This document shows positions 1 to 6,648 of a stretch of DNA of 16,882 nt, one piece after another; position 1 is the first letter of the stretch; every line of letters begins with the position of its first letter. The translations under genes and the position numbers were made by a program. Below the pieces are notes generated by a model. That model had not been told where the DNA came from, searched no databases, and saw nothing but the letters and a program-made list of their open reading frames with translations. This DNA comes from an uncultured Clostridia bacterium (GTDB taxonomy: Bacteria > Bacillota > Clostridia > TANB77 > CAG-508). The stretch covers positions 1-16,882 of the forward strand of contig CAKPKI010000030.1 of NCBI GenBank assembly GCA_934167135.1, written 5' to 3'.

Positions 1-30
1 GTAGCCATCATAAATATGATGGCTACTTTT
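1..30 (+). terminator. perfect hairpin with short T run
   Basis: GTAGCCATCA and TGATGGCTAC flank a six-base spacer and are followed by TTTT. This could end a gene lying left of the window, or be the terminal hairpin of the IS91-like element whose remnant follows. The window edge prevents a decision. Confidence 0.5.
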
Positions 31-41
31 GTGGAATTTAA

Positions 42-407
42 TCATAAATGTTTTTCAAGTAAAGAAAGTAAAGTTGTTTGAAAACGGTTACGAAGCATAA
101 TGTAAGGAAAAACTTCAAACTTTTTCCAAGGAGTAAAATTGCCAGAGGCACCTTCAGTGATAAGAACATGAATATGAGGGTTCCATTTTAAATCACGCCC
201 AAAAGTGTGCAAGGTGGAGATAAAACCAGGAGTAAAAGATTCTTTATGATTTTGTTCATAAAACTAAGAAAGAATGGTAGAAGAAACAGAATCAAAAAGA
301 AGATTAAGTAAAGGAGGATACTTTTTCAGCAGCCTCAAACACAGCCCATAATCTTTTCAACTTCCTCATGTACAACAGGTCTAATATTCAAATTCGGGTT
401 ATATTCT
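42..407 (-). pseudogene. IS91-like (Y2/HUH) transposase remnant
   Basis: Reading the minus strand across several frames gives pieces typical of an IS91-type transposase: IRPVVHEEVEKI near 370, WAVFEAAEKVSS near 330, then FISTLHTFGRDLKWNPHIHV near 200 and a tail ending LLEKHL at a stop at 42. The WNPHIHVLITEG stretch carries the His-hydrophobic-His signature of HUH/Y2 transposases. At least one frameshift (about 310-350) and an in-frame TAG (about 266) break it. The N-terminal zinc-binding part and the C-terminal Tyr region are absent. Only about 120 of the usual 300-400 residues remain, so it cannot be active. It seems to have truncated the plus-strand gene fragment that starts at about 410. 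Confidence 0.75.
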
Positions 408-421
408 AAAAAAGAATACCA

Positions 422-601
422 ATGGTCATTAAAAATATCTTTAATTTTAAAATTTCTTGTAATATACTTATTGGTAATTTTGAGGAAGCAAATTTACAAC
501 TAAATTCGTTAAATGATGAAGAAAAGAAGTTTTTTAGTGAGTTTCCTATTTGTAAATTTTTAGATGAAAGAAAAGTAGGTGATAACAATAAAAAGACTTA
601 A
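422..601 (+). pseudogene. truncated 3' end of an unrecognised gene
   Basis: An open frame of 59 codons encodes a hydrophilic tail (for example NSLNDEEKKFFSEFPICKF) and ends at 599-601. The next frame, a DUF3800 fragment, begins inside it at 579, so the two overlap by 23 bases. That is usual for a translationally coupled pair. The first in-frame ATG is at 422 with no good ribosome binding site, and an in-frame stop lies at 407-409 beside the IS91-like remnant. I read this as the surviving end of a longer gene whose 5' part was lost. Function is not recognisable. Confidence 0.5.
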
Positions 602-763
602 CATATTTATAGATGAAAGTGGAAATTTCGGTTTTGTAAATGGTAGTTCTGAATTATATGCCGTATCATTTACAATACACGAAAGCGATAATTCAATAGC
701 CAATGAACTGCAATATCAATTGAGGTAAATAAATTTATAAATGAAAAATTTCATATTTTATAA
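579..763 (+). pseudogene. DUF3800 domain protein, N-terminal fragment
   Basis: From a GTG at 579 the frame reads KRLNIFIDESGNFGF and continues to a stop at 726. IDESGNFGF is the signature start of DUF3800 proteins, a putative RNase H-like nuclease family common on mobile elements and in defence regions. A +1 shift near 722 would continue as EVNKFINEKFHIL to a second stop at 761, which suggests a frameshift as well as a 3' truncation. Full-length members have roughly 200-300 residues and about 60 remain. It overlaps the preceding fragment, so both probably belonged to one operon before disruption. Confidence 0.65.
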
Positions 764-796
764 AATTATGTAAATTTATTTCCTTATGACTTTGTA

Positions 797-825
797 TTTA
801 CATTCTAGGAAAAATATGATAAAAT
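797..825 (+). promoter_or_regulatory. sigma-A-type promoter of the leader-thrS unit
   Basis: TTTACA (797-802), a 17-base spacer and TAAAAT (820-825), preceded by TGA, which makes an extended -10. It lies 34 bases before the first leader ORF and is the only good promoter before the thrS unit. Confidence 0.75.
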
Positions 826-858
826 AGAACTATATTAAATAGAGGGAGATAAATAGAT

Positions 859-936
859 ATGTTAAACAAACAATTAAAAACCACAACCGAATTAACAAAT
901 ATGAAATCAATTATATATAGTAATTGGTTGTTTTAG
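859..936 (+). CDS. Thr-rich leader peptide 1 of thrS
   Basis: A 25-codon ORF starts with ATG at 859, eight bases after the GGGAGAT ribosome binding site at 844-850. Codons 7-13 read Lys-Thr-Thr-Thr-Glu-Leu-Thr, so four Thr codons (ACC, ACA, ACC, ACA) fall within six. ACC is absent from the 513-codon enzyme gene downstream. The Thr codons overlap arm 1 of the attenuator and the stop codon (934-936) falls in arm 2, exactly as in trp, thr and his leaders. The peptide is presumably a stalling sensor for charged tRNA-Thr, with no function of its own. Its start is supported by the strong SD and by its fit to the RNA structure. It is too short for ordinary gene finders. Confidence 0.8.
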   Translation: MLNKQLKTTTELTNMKSIIYSNWLF

Positions 937-984
937 TGTATCTTAAAATATAGAGTTTAAGTTACGAGTCCTATTACAATCCAA
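883..984 (+). promoter_or_regulatory. trp-style ribosome-mediated attenuator: 1:2 and 2:3 pairings
   Basis: Arm 1 (883-894, ACAACCGAATTA, within the Thr codons) pairs with arm 2 (921-931, TAATTGGTTGT) with only G889 bulged. Arm 2 (924-936) can instead pair with region 3 (971-984, CTATTACAATCCAA): eleven pairs, one bulge and a two-base T/T mismatch. That would consume the 5' arm of the terminator at 963-1009. Predicted logic: a ribosome stalled at the Thr codons covers arm 1, frees arm 2 to form the antiterminator, and thrS is transcribed. A ribosome reaching the stop at 934 covers arm 2, and the terminator forms. No T-box consensus is present. Confidence 0.75.
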
Positions 985-1009
985 AAGTTGTAATAGGACT
1001 CGTATTTTT
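963..1009 (+). terminator. attenuator terminator upstream of thrS
   Basis: A 17-base-pair perfect stem (963-979 with 988-1004, core ACGAGTCCTATTACAA) with an 8-base loop is followed by five T (1005-1009). It is the 3:4 structure of the attenuator and stands between leader peptide 1 and everything downstream. Confidence 0.85.
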
Positions 1010-1035
1010 GTTAAAATAAAAAGGAGATGATAGAT

Positions 1036-1131
1036 ATGACCAAGACGGAAAATGATACTGATACCGATACCAAAACTAATACCAGCATAAAAATAAATAT
1101 TAATATAAAAAATTTAGAATCCCTCTATTAA
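1036..1131 (+). CDS. Thr/Ile-alternating leader peptide 2 of thrS
   Basis: A 31-residue ORF has a strong SD (AAGGAGA, 1021-1027) and ATG at 1036. Residues 2-16 carry Thr at positions 2, 4, 8, 10, 12, 14 and 16, alternating with Lys, Asp or Asn (TENDTDTDTKTNT). Residues 18-24 then carry Ile at every second position. Thr codons are ACC four times, ACG once and ACT twice, unlike the enzyme gene, which uses only ACT and ACA. It lies after the attenuator terminator and ends 27 bases before thrS. A second Thr sensor, perhaps acting on translation, is the simplest reading. A bivalent Thr plus Ile signal, as in the E. coli thr leader, is possible. It could also be a tiny functional protein, but its composition argues for a leader. 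Confidence 0.75.
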   Translation: MTKTENDTDTDTKTNTSIKININIKNLESLY

Positions 1132-1152
1132 AATAAATTATAGAAAGAAGGA
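1120..1152 (+). promoter_or_regulatory. possible hairpin covering the thrS ribosome binding site
   Basis: TCC-C-TCTAT (1120-1128, last codons of leader 2) can pair with ATAGA-AAGA-AGGA (1140-1152): five plus three base pairs with an internal loop. This would include the GGA of the thrS SD. The structure is weak, and the region is AT-rich. The same bases, TCCCTCTATT (1120-1129), are perfectly complementary to AATAGAGGGA (838-847), which contains the SD of leader 1. Confidence 0.3.
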
Positions 1153-1158
1153 ATAAAA

Positions 1159-2700
1159 ATGTTAAATGAAGAAGGAGCAAGATTGCTCAAAAATGTTATA
1201 ATTAAAAAATATGGAGATCCAGAATTGGAAAAAATAGCTGCTGATGAAAATGAATTTCATTATGATTTTAAAATAAACGAAAATATTGGAGAAAATGATT
1301 TAGTAGAATTGGAAAAAGAACTACAAAAAGAAAGTAATATATTTATCAAGTTAATTAGAGTAAGTGGAGTATATGTTGATGGAAACATTGAAAATGAAAT
1401 GATTAATCGTATATCAGGAAAAGTATTTTCATCAAAGAAAGAATTAAAAGAATATGAGAATTTTCTGGAAGATGCTAAAGAAAGAAATCATAGAAAAATT
1501 GGAAAAGATTTAGATTTATTTTGTTTTTCAGATTTTCTAGGAGCAGGTTTGCCATTATACACTCCTAGAGGAACAATTGTAAAAGATGAATTACAAAAAC
1601 AAATTGAAAAAATATGTAGGAAATACGGTTTTCAAAAAGTAAGCTGTCCTTCTCTTGCAAATATAAGTTTATTTGAAACTTCTGGACATGCCCCAAAATT
1701 TAATGATGAATTATTTAGAGTTAGCTCTCCTAAAGGACATGAATTTGTACTAAAACCTGTACAATGTCCACATCATACACAAATATATAGTTCAAAAATT
1801 CGTAGTTATAAAGATTTGCCTATTAGATATATGGAATCAGATAAACAATATAGAGCTGAATTACAAGGTTCTGTAGGTGGATTATCCAGAGTATATGCTA
1901 TTACTGTTGAGGATGGACACTCATTTTGTAGAATAGATCAAGTAAAAGATGAAATTATAAATATGTATAATATAATTAGAGATTTCTATTCAAAAATGGG
2001 ATTATGGAATAATTATTGGGTTTCATTATCATTAAGAGATAGTAAACATCCTGAAAAATATATTGGAAGTAATGAGGATTGGCTGTTAAGTGAAAATATA
2101 CTTAAAGATATTTGTAATGAATTAAACTTAGATGCAAAAGTTTGCGAAGGAGAAGCAGCATTATACGGACCAAAAATTGATTTTATGTTTAAAGATGCTT
2201 TGGGTAGAAAAATACAAATTCCTACAATACAACTTGATTTTGCTACTCCTAAAAGATTTGGACTATTTTATATTGACGAAAAAGGAGAAAAACAAGTTCC
2301 TGTAATGATTCATAGAGCAATATTGGGTTCTTATGAAAGATTTTTAGTTCTATTACTTGAACAGTTCAAAGGAGTATTACCAATATGGCTTTCTCCAGTA
2401 CAAGTTAATATTGTTCCTATAAATAATGAAGCTCATATTGAATTTTGCAAAAAATTGATGAATAGATTAATAGATGAAGATATCAGAGTGGAAATAGATT
2501 CTAGTGGTGAGACTTTAAATAAAAAGATTAAAGTAAGTAATGATATGAAAAATCCATATACTGTAGTAATAGGCAATAAGGAAATGGAAAATAATTCAGT
2601 AACTTTCAGAAAATTAGGTAGCCCAGAACAAAATAACATGAATATTGACGATTTTATACAAATGATAAAAAATCAAATAAATCAAGATAAACAAATATAG
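1159..2700 (+). CDS. thrS: threonyl-tRNA synthetase, short form without editing site
   Basis: This class II enzyme charges tRNA-Thr with Thr in the cytoplasm. At 513 residues it is well short of the usual 630-650. The TGS domain is missing. Residues 1-90 align with a shrunken editing (N2) domain: the HSxxH motif is replaced by NEEGARLL, and the segment with CxxxH is deleted. The catalytic core (about 110-405) is intact: zinc ligands Cys203, His254 and His385, motif 2 Arg232 (YRAE) and motif 3 Arg394 (GSYERF). CPGH reads CPHH. Residues 410-505 are the anticodon-binding domain (WLSPVQVNIVPI). SD AGAAGGA lies six bases before ATG. The gene has only ten Thr codons, the first at residue 135, and none is ACC. 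It is probably an accessory ThrRS induced by Thr shortage or by a ThrRS inhibitor; the resistance role is inference. Confidence 0.93.
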   Translation: MLNEEGARLLKNVIIKKYGDPELEKIAADENEFHYDFKINENIGENDLVELEKELQKESNIFIKLIRVSGVYVDGNIENEMINRISGKVFSSKKELKEYENFLEDAKERNHRKIGKDLDLFCFSDFLGAGLPLYTPRGTIVKDELQKQIEKICRKYGFQKVSCPSLANISLFETSGHAPKFNDELFRVSSPKGHEFVLKPVQCPHHTQIYSSKIRSYKDLPIRYMESDKQYRAELQGSVGGLSRVYAITVEDGHSFCRIDQVKDEIINMYNIIRDFYSKMGLWNNYWVSLSLRDSKHPEKYIGSNEDWLLSENILKDICNELNLDAKVCEGEAALYGPKIDFMFKDALGRKIQIPTIQLDFATPKRFGLFYIDEKGEKQVPVMIHRAILGSYERFLVLLLEQFKGVLPIWLSPVQVNIVPINNEAHIEFCKKLMNRLIDEDIRVEIDSSGETLNKKIKVSNDMKNPYTVVIGNKEMENNSVTFRKLGSPEQNNMNIDDFIQMIKNQINQDKQI

Positions 2701-2702
2701 AG

Positions 2703-2741
2703 AAAAACTCTCAAAACTAAATTTTAGTTTTGAGAGTTTTT
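2703..2741. terminator. bidirectional terminator between thrS and the IME relic
   Basis: AAAAACTCTCAAAACTAAA and its exact complement (2723-2741) form a near-continuous palindrome, A-rich on the left and ending in TTTTT on the right. It can end thrS transcripts on the plus strand and relic transcripts on the minus strand. Confidence 0.85.
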
Positions 2742-3278
2742 ACAATTCTTTATCAAATGATTTTTCCTTCTTCTTAAATTCTTAATCTCTTTTTTATATT
2801 TATCCTCAATTTCATTTATTTTACTTTTTAATCTAATTTCAAATTCATTTTCTTTATCTTCTAGTTTTTCCTCTAAATTTCTGCATTTATATTTTAAATT
2901 AATATTATTTTCTAGCATTTGTACTTGTTCCTTTTCAAGTTTTGAGGCTATATCAACTAAATTTGCTTGTTTTGATAATTCTTTATTTAATGCCAAATTT
3001 TCTTTGTGAAGTTTTAAAATTAACTCATCTTTTGGCTTAATAATCTTTTCTACAATCTTCTCATCTCTATTAAGCATTATCTTTTTTATATCACTTATTT
3101 CTGGAACTTTTGGTAATTCTACTGTTATATTTTCTAATACTTTTTTAGTATTTTCAAAATTGGTTATTTGCTTAAAAGCTTGTATTGTTTCATGCTTTCT
3201 TCCTGTTTCTTCAGAAGGTAATCCTCTTTCTAATTCAAAGCCTTTTGAAGTAATATACTCGTAATAATTATTTTGCAA
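2740..3278 (-). pseudogene. MobV relaxase remnant, C-terminal part only
   Basis: The frame begins at the fusion point (about 3278) with YYEYITSKGFELERGLPSEE and matches the intact relative at 11690 (YEYITSKGFDLQRGLPAEE) through the coiled-coil tail (KKVLENITVELP, then KPKDELILKLHKENLALN). All catalytic relaxase motifs are missing. Near the end an internal deletion shifts the frame: the continuous frame ends in RRRKNHL... at 2724. A second frame ends EFKKKEKSFDKEL with a stop at 2740-2742 and matches the relative's true C-terminus (QFKKKDDDFDIEY). There is no start codon of its own; it continues from the fused initiator remnant. Non-functional. Confidence 0.85.
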
Positions 3279-3877
3279 TCTAGTATCTTATAGTGATTAA
3301 CTGTTACACTTTCAACTTTCATTGTATCTTTATAATATAAACTATCTATAGCATCTTCTAATATAATTTTATCTTCATCAGCAAATTCATCTGATCTACA
3401 TTTATTTTTCAACTTTTGTAATTCTGTTTCATTTTCACTTTTAGGATTGATAGACTCTGTATTGATAATATAAGTTTTGATATTATTAGTATTGATTGTG
3501 TGTAGATTTTCCTGTTCTTGAAAAGTATTTTCTACTATTTTAGAACCGTAAAAATTACTGTTCTGCAACTGTAAATTTTCCGTATCTGTAGTATTTTCTT
3601 TTTCTTCATATTGAATTTTACCAACATATATCAAGTTTGTTTTTCCTAAACCTTGTCTTTTCTCTGCAATTAAATTAACATCTACTAATTGTTTAAATGC
3701 TTTTGTAACTGTCTTTTCTGAAAGTCCTAATTTATCTTGTACTTCTTGTCTTGTGAAAATTAGATAGATATTTTTATCTGCATCTATCCAATGATTCTTT
3801 TGTGATAGAGTAAGTCTATCTAATAAAAATATTTTACTATCTGAATTTAGTTTATCTTTATATAATGAACTTACAAA
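3278..3877 (-). pseudogene. RepA-like replication initiator remnant, fused to integrase
   Basis: From Phe at 3877 the frame reads FVSSLYKDKLNSDSKI and matches the intact initiator at 13195-14025 through its winged-helix region (TRQEVQDKLGLSEKTVTKAF, KRQGLGKTNLIYVGKIQ) to VTVNHYKILD at 3278. There it runs into relaxase DNA in a foreign frame and stops at 3230. The first 22 or so residues are gone, replaced in frame by an integrase fragment. Three residues (Leu-Tyr-Ala) are deleted after SKI, and most of the C-terminal DUF6017-like region is lost. The resulting 277-codon Int-Rep-Mob chimera is open but unlikely to be functional. Confidence 0.8.
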
Positions 3878-4488
3878 TTTCTTTTGTTCATCAACTGTTA
3901 GTGAAACTCTATGATGACTTTTATATTCACTTTTTGGCTTTTCAACTCTATTATAGCCTTCCATAAAATTATCTGTTATGATATTTTCATATTTTGCTTG
4001 TCCAAATGCCATACATAATAACTCATAGTTTTGTTTTATAGTGCTTTTAGAATAATTTTTCAAACTCTCTAAATATTTAACAACTTCATCTCTTGTAACT
4101 TTGGAAATAGACTTATTGGTAAATTTCTCTTTAGCTAGTTTCTTTATTGTATCTGATTTTCTTCTATTTCAATTTGAAATGACAATGCCTTATTAAATGC
4201 TTCTTTTTCATTCTTACCTACAAATGTTTTAGTTGTTCTTTTTCCTGTAATTGTATCCATTCCTGTTGTTACTATTGCCTTTGGTGTTATAGAAAAATAG
4301 AAAGAATCACATTCTACATTGTTATCAATCACTTTTCCATTTTCAAATTTTGTTATTTGTCTATATTTACATTTATCTTTCATTTTACAGTGATTACAAA
4401 TTTCTTTGCTAGATAAACTTTTATCTTTTGAATTTCTGATTGTTTTTGTTAAATAAGTTCCTACAGTAATTCCTTTTACTTTATTCAT
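3878..4488 (-). pseudogene. tyrosine integrase remnant, N-terminal half
   Basis: The start at 4488 has a clear SD (AAGAAGGG) and reads MNKVKGITVGTYLTKTIRNS, matching the integrase at 14416-15723 (GYTVGTYIIKT). A Cys cluster (ICNHCKMKDKC) and the arm-binding region (ITGKRTTKTFVGKNEKEAF) follow before the frame stops at 4144. The second piece is in another frame from about 4150 (TIKKLAKEKFTNKSISKV) to LTVDEQKK at 3878, equivalent to the SAM-like core-binding domain. About 30 residues between the pieces are deleted. The whole catalytic domain (Arg, HxxR, Tyr) is absent, the frame passing directly into the initiator remnant. Confidence 0.8.
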
Positions 4489-4518
4489 TTTTCGCTTTCC
4501 CTTCTTGTTAAATTTAAG

Positions 4519-4537
4519 CAGTAGTAACGAATGAAAA
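4519..4537 (+). repeat. IS left terminal inverted repeat
   Basis: CAGTAGTAACGAATGAAAA; it pairs with the inverted copy at 5757-5775 with two mismatches. Confidence 0.75.
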
Positions 4538-4553
4538 ATAAATAGATTTAAAG

Positions 4554-4590
4554 GCATAGCAAAATAAGCAAAAAAAGCTATGCTTTTTTT
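4554..4590 (+). terminator. hairpin terminator inside the IS left end
   Basis: GCATAGC (4554-4560) and GCTATGC (4577-4583) are followed by seven T (4584-4590). Its place between the IS end and the transposase start fits a guard against transcription reading in from outside. Confidence 0.6.
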
Positions 4591-4662
4591 GTTGAAAAAA
4601 TATTTTTTCGCACAAATATGATAAAATATAGACAAATAAGTATACGAAGGATGGTGGTATGT

Positions 4663-5525
4663 ATGAAAAAAATTTCAACCCAAAATACAACAGAAGTATT
4701 TGCGAAAACTCTATTTCACTATGTACCTGAAATACTAAAGTATATAGATGAAATAAAAGACCCAAGAAAAAAATATTGCTATTCAATGAAATATTTAATA
4801 ATATCAGAAATGTTAATGTTTTTAAGCGAAGGAAAATCACAGAGATTTACAGAAACAGCATATAAAGATACAAAATATTTAGAAAATATTAGTAAGATAG
4901 TAAAAGAAAAAATAAAGAAAGTTCCAGATGCAGAAATATATACGGATGTATTTTCAAAAATAGAAAAACATGGTATTTAGCAATGTTAGAAATGGAACTA
5001 GTAGCAAATGATATGGCGATATCTATGATGAGTGAGATGATAATAAATGAAGATAGAAGAAATGAAACAGAGAAAGAAATAGGAAAAAAGAGCATAGAAG
5101 AAATAAAACAAGACTGTGAATTAAATGCAGCCAAAAGGCTAATACCAAGATTTAGAAGAAAGAAAATAAATGTAATAAGACAAATCATAAAAAACAAGAA
5201 AACAGAAAAATATAGTATATGGATGTGGATTACAAATCGAGAAACAACAAGGAAAAATTTATATAAAATAATATATTGTGCCCGATTAAGAGACTATATA
5301 GAAAATCAAGGATTTAAAGAGCAAAAAGTAACAAGTGGAATAGATTTAGAACATGTATATTAAAAAAATATAAAAGCAATTAAAGTAATATATACAATCA
5401 TACAGATAACACATTTAATATTACAAATAATAGAACATTCAAATATATGTGGAGATTTCAGAAAAAAATATGGAAGCGTAAAAGTATATCGAAGAAAGTT
5501 TTATGCCCATTTAACCGAAACTTAA
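4663..5525 (+). pseudogene. DDE-type transposase, internally deleted and nonsense-broken
   Basis: ATG at 4663 follows GAAGGATGGTGG. The first frame (RKKYCYSMKYLIISEMLMFL, VPDAEIYTDVFSKIE) ends at 4980. A second frame from 4983 contains KQDCELNAAKRLIPRF and WITNRETTRKNLYKI...RDYIENQGFKEQK, and ends in LEHVY at a TAA (5361-5363). Past that stop the same frame continues with IYTIIQITHLILQIIEH and RKKYGSVKVYRRKF to a stop at 5523-5525. These blocks occur in this order in a DDE transposase family common in gut Clostridia, whose members are about 400 residues or more. The middle with the catalytic Asp motifs (a GT-type and a DSLYA-type block) is missing, so the enzyme is dead. I cannot name the exact IS family. 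Confidence 0.7.
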
Positions 5526-5756
5526 ATAAACATAGAACTTATTCAAACGAAGATACAAATACGCTTCAATAAATCATTAATGATATATTAATAAATACAA
5601 AAGAACATTAAAAATGTCAAATTTTGATAGATAGCTATATAGGGACTTTGTGGGCTTTTTATGAAAAATATACAGCTTTGAAAGTATTGATAATACTGTA
5701 TTGCGAAGAATACCTAAAAAATAAACTTTAAAAAACTTAATTTTCTAAGAAAAAAA

Positions 5757-5775
5757 TTTTTATTCGTCACTACTG
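5757..5775 (-). repeat. IS right terminal inverted repeat
   Basis: Read on the minus strand it is CAGTAGTGACGAATAAAAA, which matches the left end at 17 of 19 bases. Confidence 0.75.
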
Positions 5776-5791
5776 AATTTTACATAAAAAC

Positions 5792-5820
5792 TTGACTTTA
5801 ATCATATTTTATGCTAAAAT
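5792..5820 (+). promoter_or_regulatory. promoter of the cargo island
   Basis: TTGACT (5792-5797), 17 bases, TAAAAT (5815-5820) with TGC before it (extended -10). A small hairpin CACTTG...CAAGTG (5849-5869) lies in the 5' leader. The leader to the first ATG is about 95 bases, and I see no known riboswitch in it. Confidence 0.75.
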
Positions 5821-5922
5821 ATAAATGTTAACATAAACTTAGAATAAGCACTTGAAGAAAGGCAAGTGTAGTGTTGTAACCCATAAATAAACTAAAATAA
5901 TATAATTAAAGGAGAAAACATT

Positions 5923-6573
5923 ATGATGAATACAACAATTATGGCAACAGGAGAAAATGACAAAGTAGTTTGTTTAAAGATGGAAAATGAATATATGCAA
6001 TTCATTGGGTTTGTTAAATCCAACATTTCAATGACACCAGAAATGGAGAAAATTGCAAATGAGATGCTTTCAAGCTTATATGATGTATGGACTCGAAGAT
6101 ACAATCGTATAAACTGGATTACTCAGGATTCAGAATTTAGATATGAATCTTTAAAAAGACCATTATCAGAGGCTTGGGAGGCAGAAAAATCTAAATTGAT
6201 TGATACTCAAAAGGCTTGTATGTCAATTACTGCGATATGCAATTTTCCTGAAAAGAAAAAAGCTTTTTGGATCAATACTGGTAGCGACATGGTTTATGCA
6301 AGTAAAGGAGGAAAACGTTTGGAAAAACTATGTACGCAGACCAAAAAACTGAAAAACTTCAAAGAGCAAAGCGTATTTACAATGGATAAAGATTATTTTT
6401 TCAAAGCAGAAGGGTCTGTAATTAAGAATTATAAAACTTTTTACATTGTAACTGCTGATGCAGTAGAATACTTTGAAGAAGAAGGCTACAAAATTACACA
6501 AGAAAGTCTTGATGGCTTTTCTTTCAAAAAACAAAATCCAATTATTATTGGAAAAATAAGTGCTAATAATTAG
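5923..6573 (+). CDS. hypothetical protein, 216 residues
   Basis: I do not recognise this protein. ATG at 5923 sits seven bases after AAAGGAG (5909-5915), and a second ATG follows directly. It looks soluble, with no signal peptide or membrane segment. Visible stretches are an acidic and amphipathic N-terminal half with several Trp (VWTRRYNRINWITQD, SEAWEAEKSK) and a basic middle (KKKAFWINTGSDMVYASKGG, KTKKLKNFKEQ). It is the first gene after the island promoter and is followed after 75 bases by the transglutaminase-like gene, so the two are probably co-transcribed. An unused AAAGGAGG lies just after its stop (6575-6582). Confidence 0.75.
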   Translation: MMNTTIMATGENDKVVCLKMENEYMQFIGFVKSNISMTPEMEKIANEMLSSLYDVWTRRYNRINWITQDSEFRYESLKRPLSEAWEAEKSKLIDTQKACMSITAICNFPEKKKAFWINTGSDMVYASKGGKRLEKLCTQTKKLKNFKEQSVFTMDKDYFFKAEGSVIKNYKTFYIVTADAVEYFEEEGYKITQESLDGFSFKKQNPIIIGKISANN

Positions 6574-6648
6574 AAAGGAGGAGAAAGCTTTATTCCGTTA
6601 GCAGTAACGAAAAACATCAACTATAAATATACATGGAGGAATTATCTT

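Larger units (their letters stand above)
2740..4518 (-). mobile_element. relic of an integrative mobilizable element (int-rep-mob)
   Basis: Minus-strand pieces of integrase, RepA-like initiator and MobV relaxase lie in the same order and orientation as in the better-preserved element at 11305-16135, and are clearly similar to it at protein level. Deletions removed the integrase catalytic half with the initiator N-terminus, and the initiator C-terminus with oriT and the relaxase N-terminus. Excisionase and the 108-residue gene are also absent. An insertion sequence sits 30 bases upstream of the integrase start. It cannot move by itself. No flanking att repeats were found. Confidence 0.8.
4519..5775 (+). 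mobile_element. insertion sequence, degenerate, with terminal inverted repeats
   Basis: The ends are CAGTAGTAACGAATGAAAA (4519-4537) and, inverted, CAGTAGTGACGAATAAAAA (5757-5775), matching at 17 of 19 positions. They enclose a plus-strand transposase pseudogene. Flanks AATTTAAG (4511-4518) and AATTTTAC (5776-5783) agree at six of eight bases, which may be a decayed target duplication or chance. From 5526 to 5756 there is no coding sequence, only AT-rich element DNA. The insertion lies directly upstream of the relic integrase gene. Confidence 0.75.

Noticed and set aside
406..588. Minus-strand 60-codon open frame
   Set aside because: It has no ribosome binding site, and the opposite strand carries the better-supported gene fragment at 422-601.
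826..1158. T-box riboswitch upstream of thrS
   Set aside because: I looked for the conserved AGGGTGG-ACCGCG antiterminator segment and the stem I motifs and found none; leader peptides explain the region better.
4144..4840. Minus-strand frames starting upstream of 4488
   Set aside because: They run into the insertion sequence. The SD-supported integrase start is 4488, and the frame 4514-4840 is antisense to the transposase.
6574..6648. Extra gene start after the strong AAAGGAGG at 6575
   Set aside because: Only an ATT follows at a suitable distance. It is in frame with ATG 6649, which has its own GGAGG, so I kept 6649.
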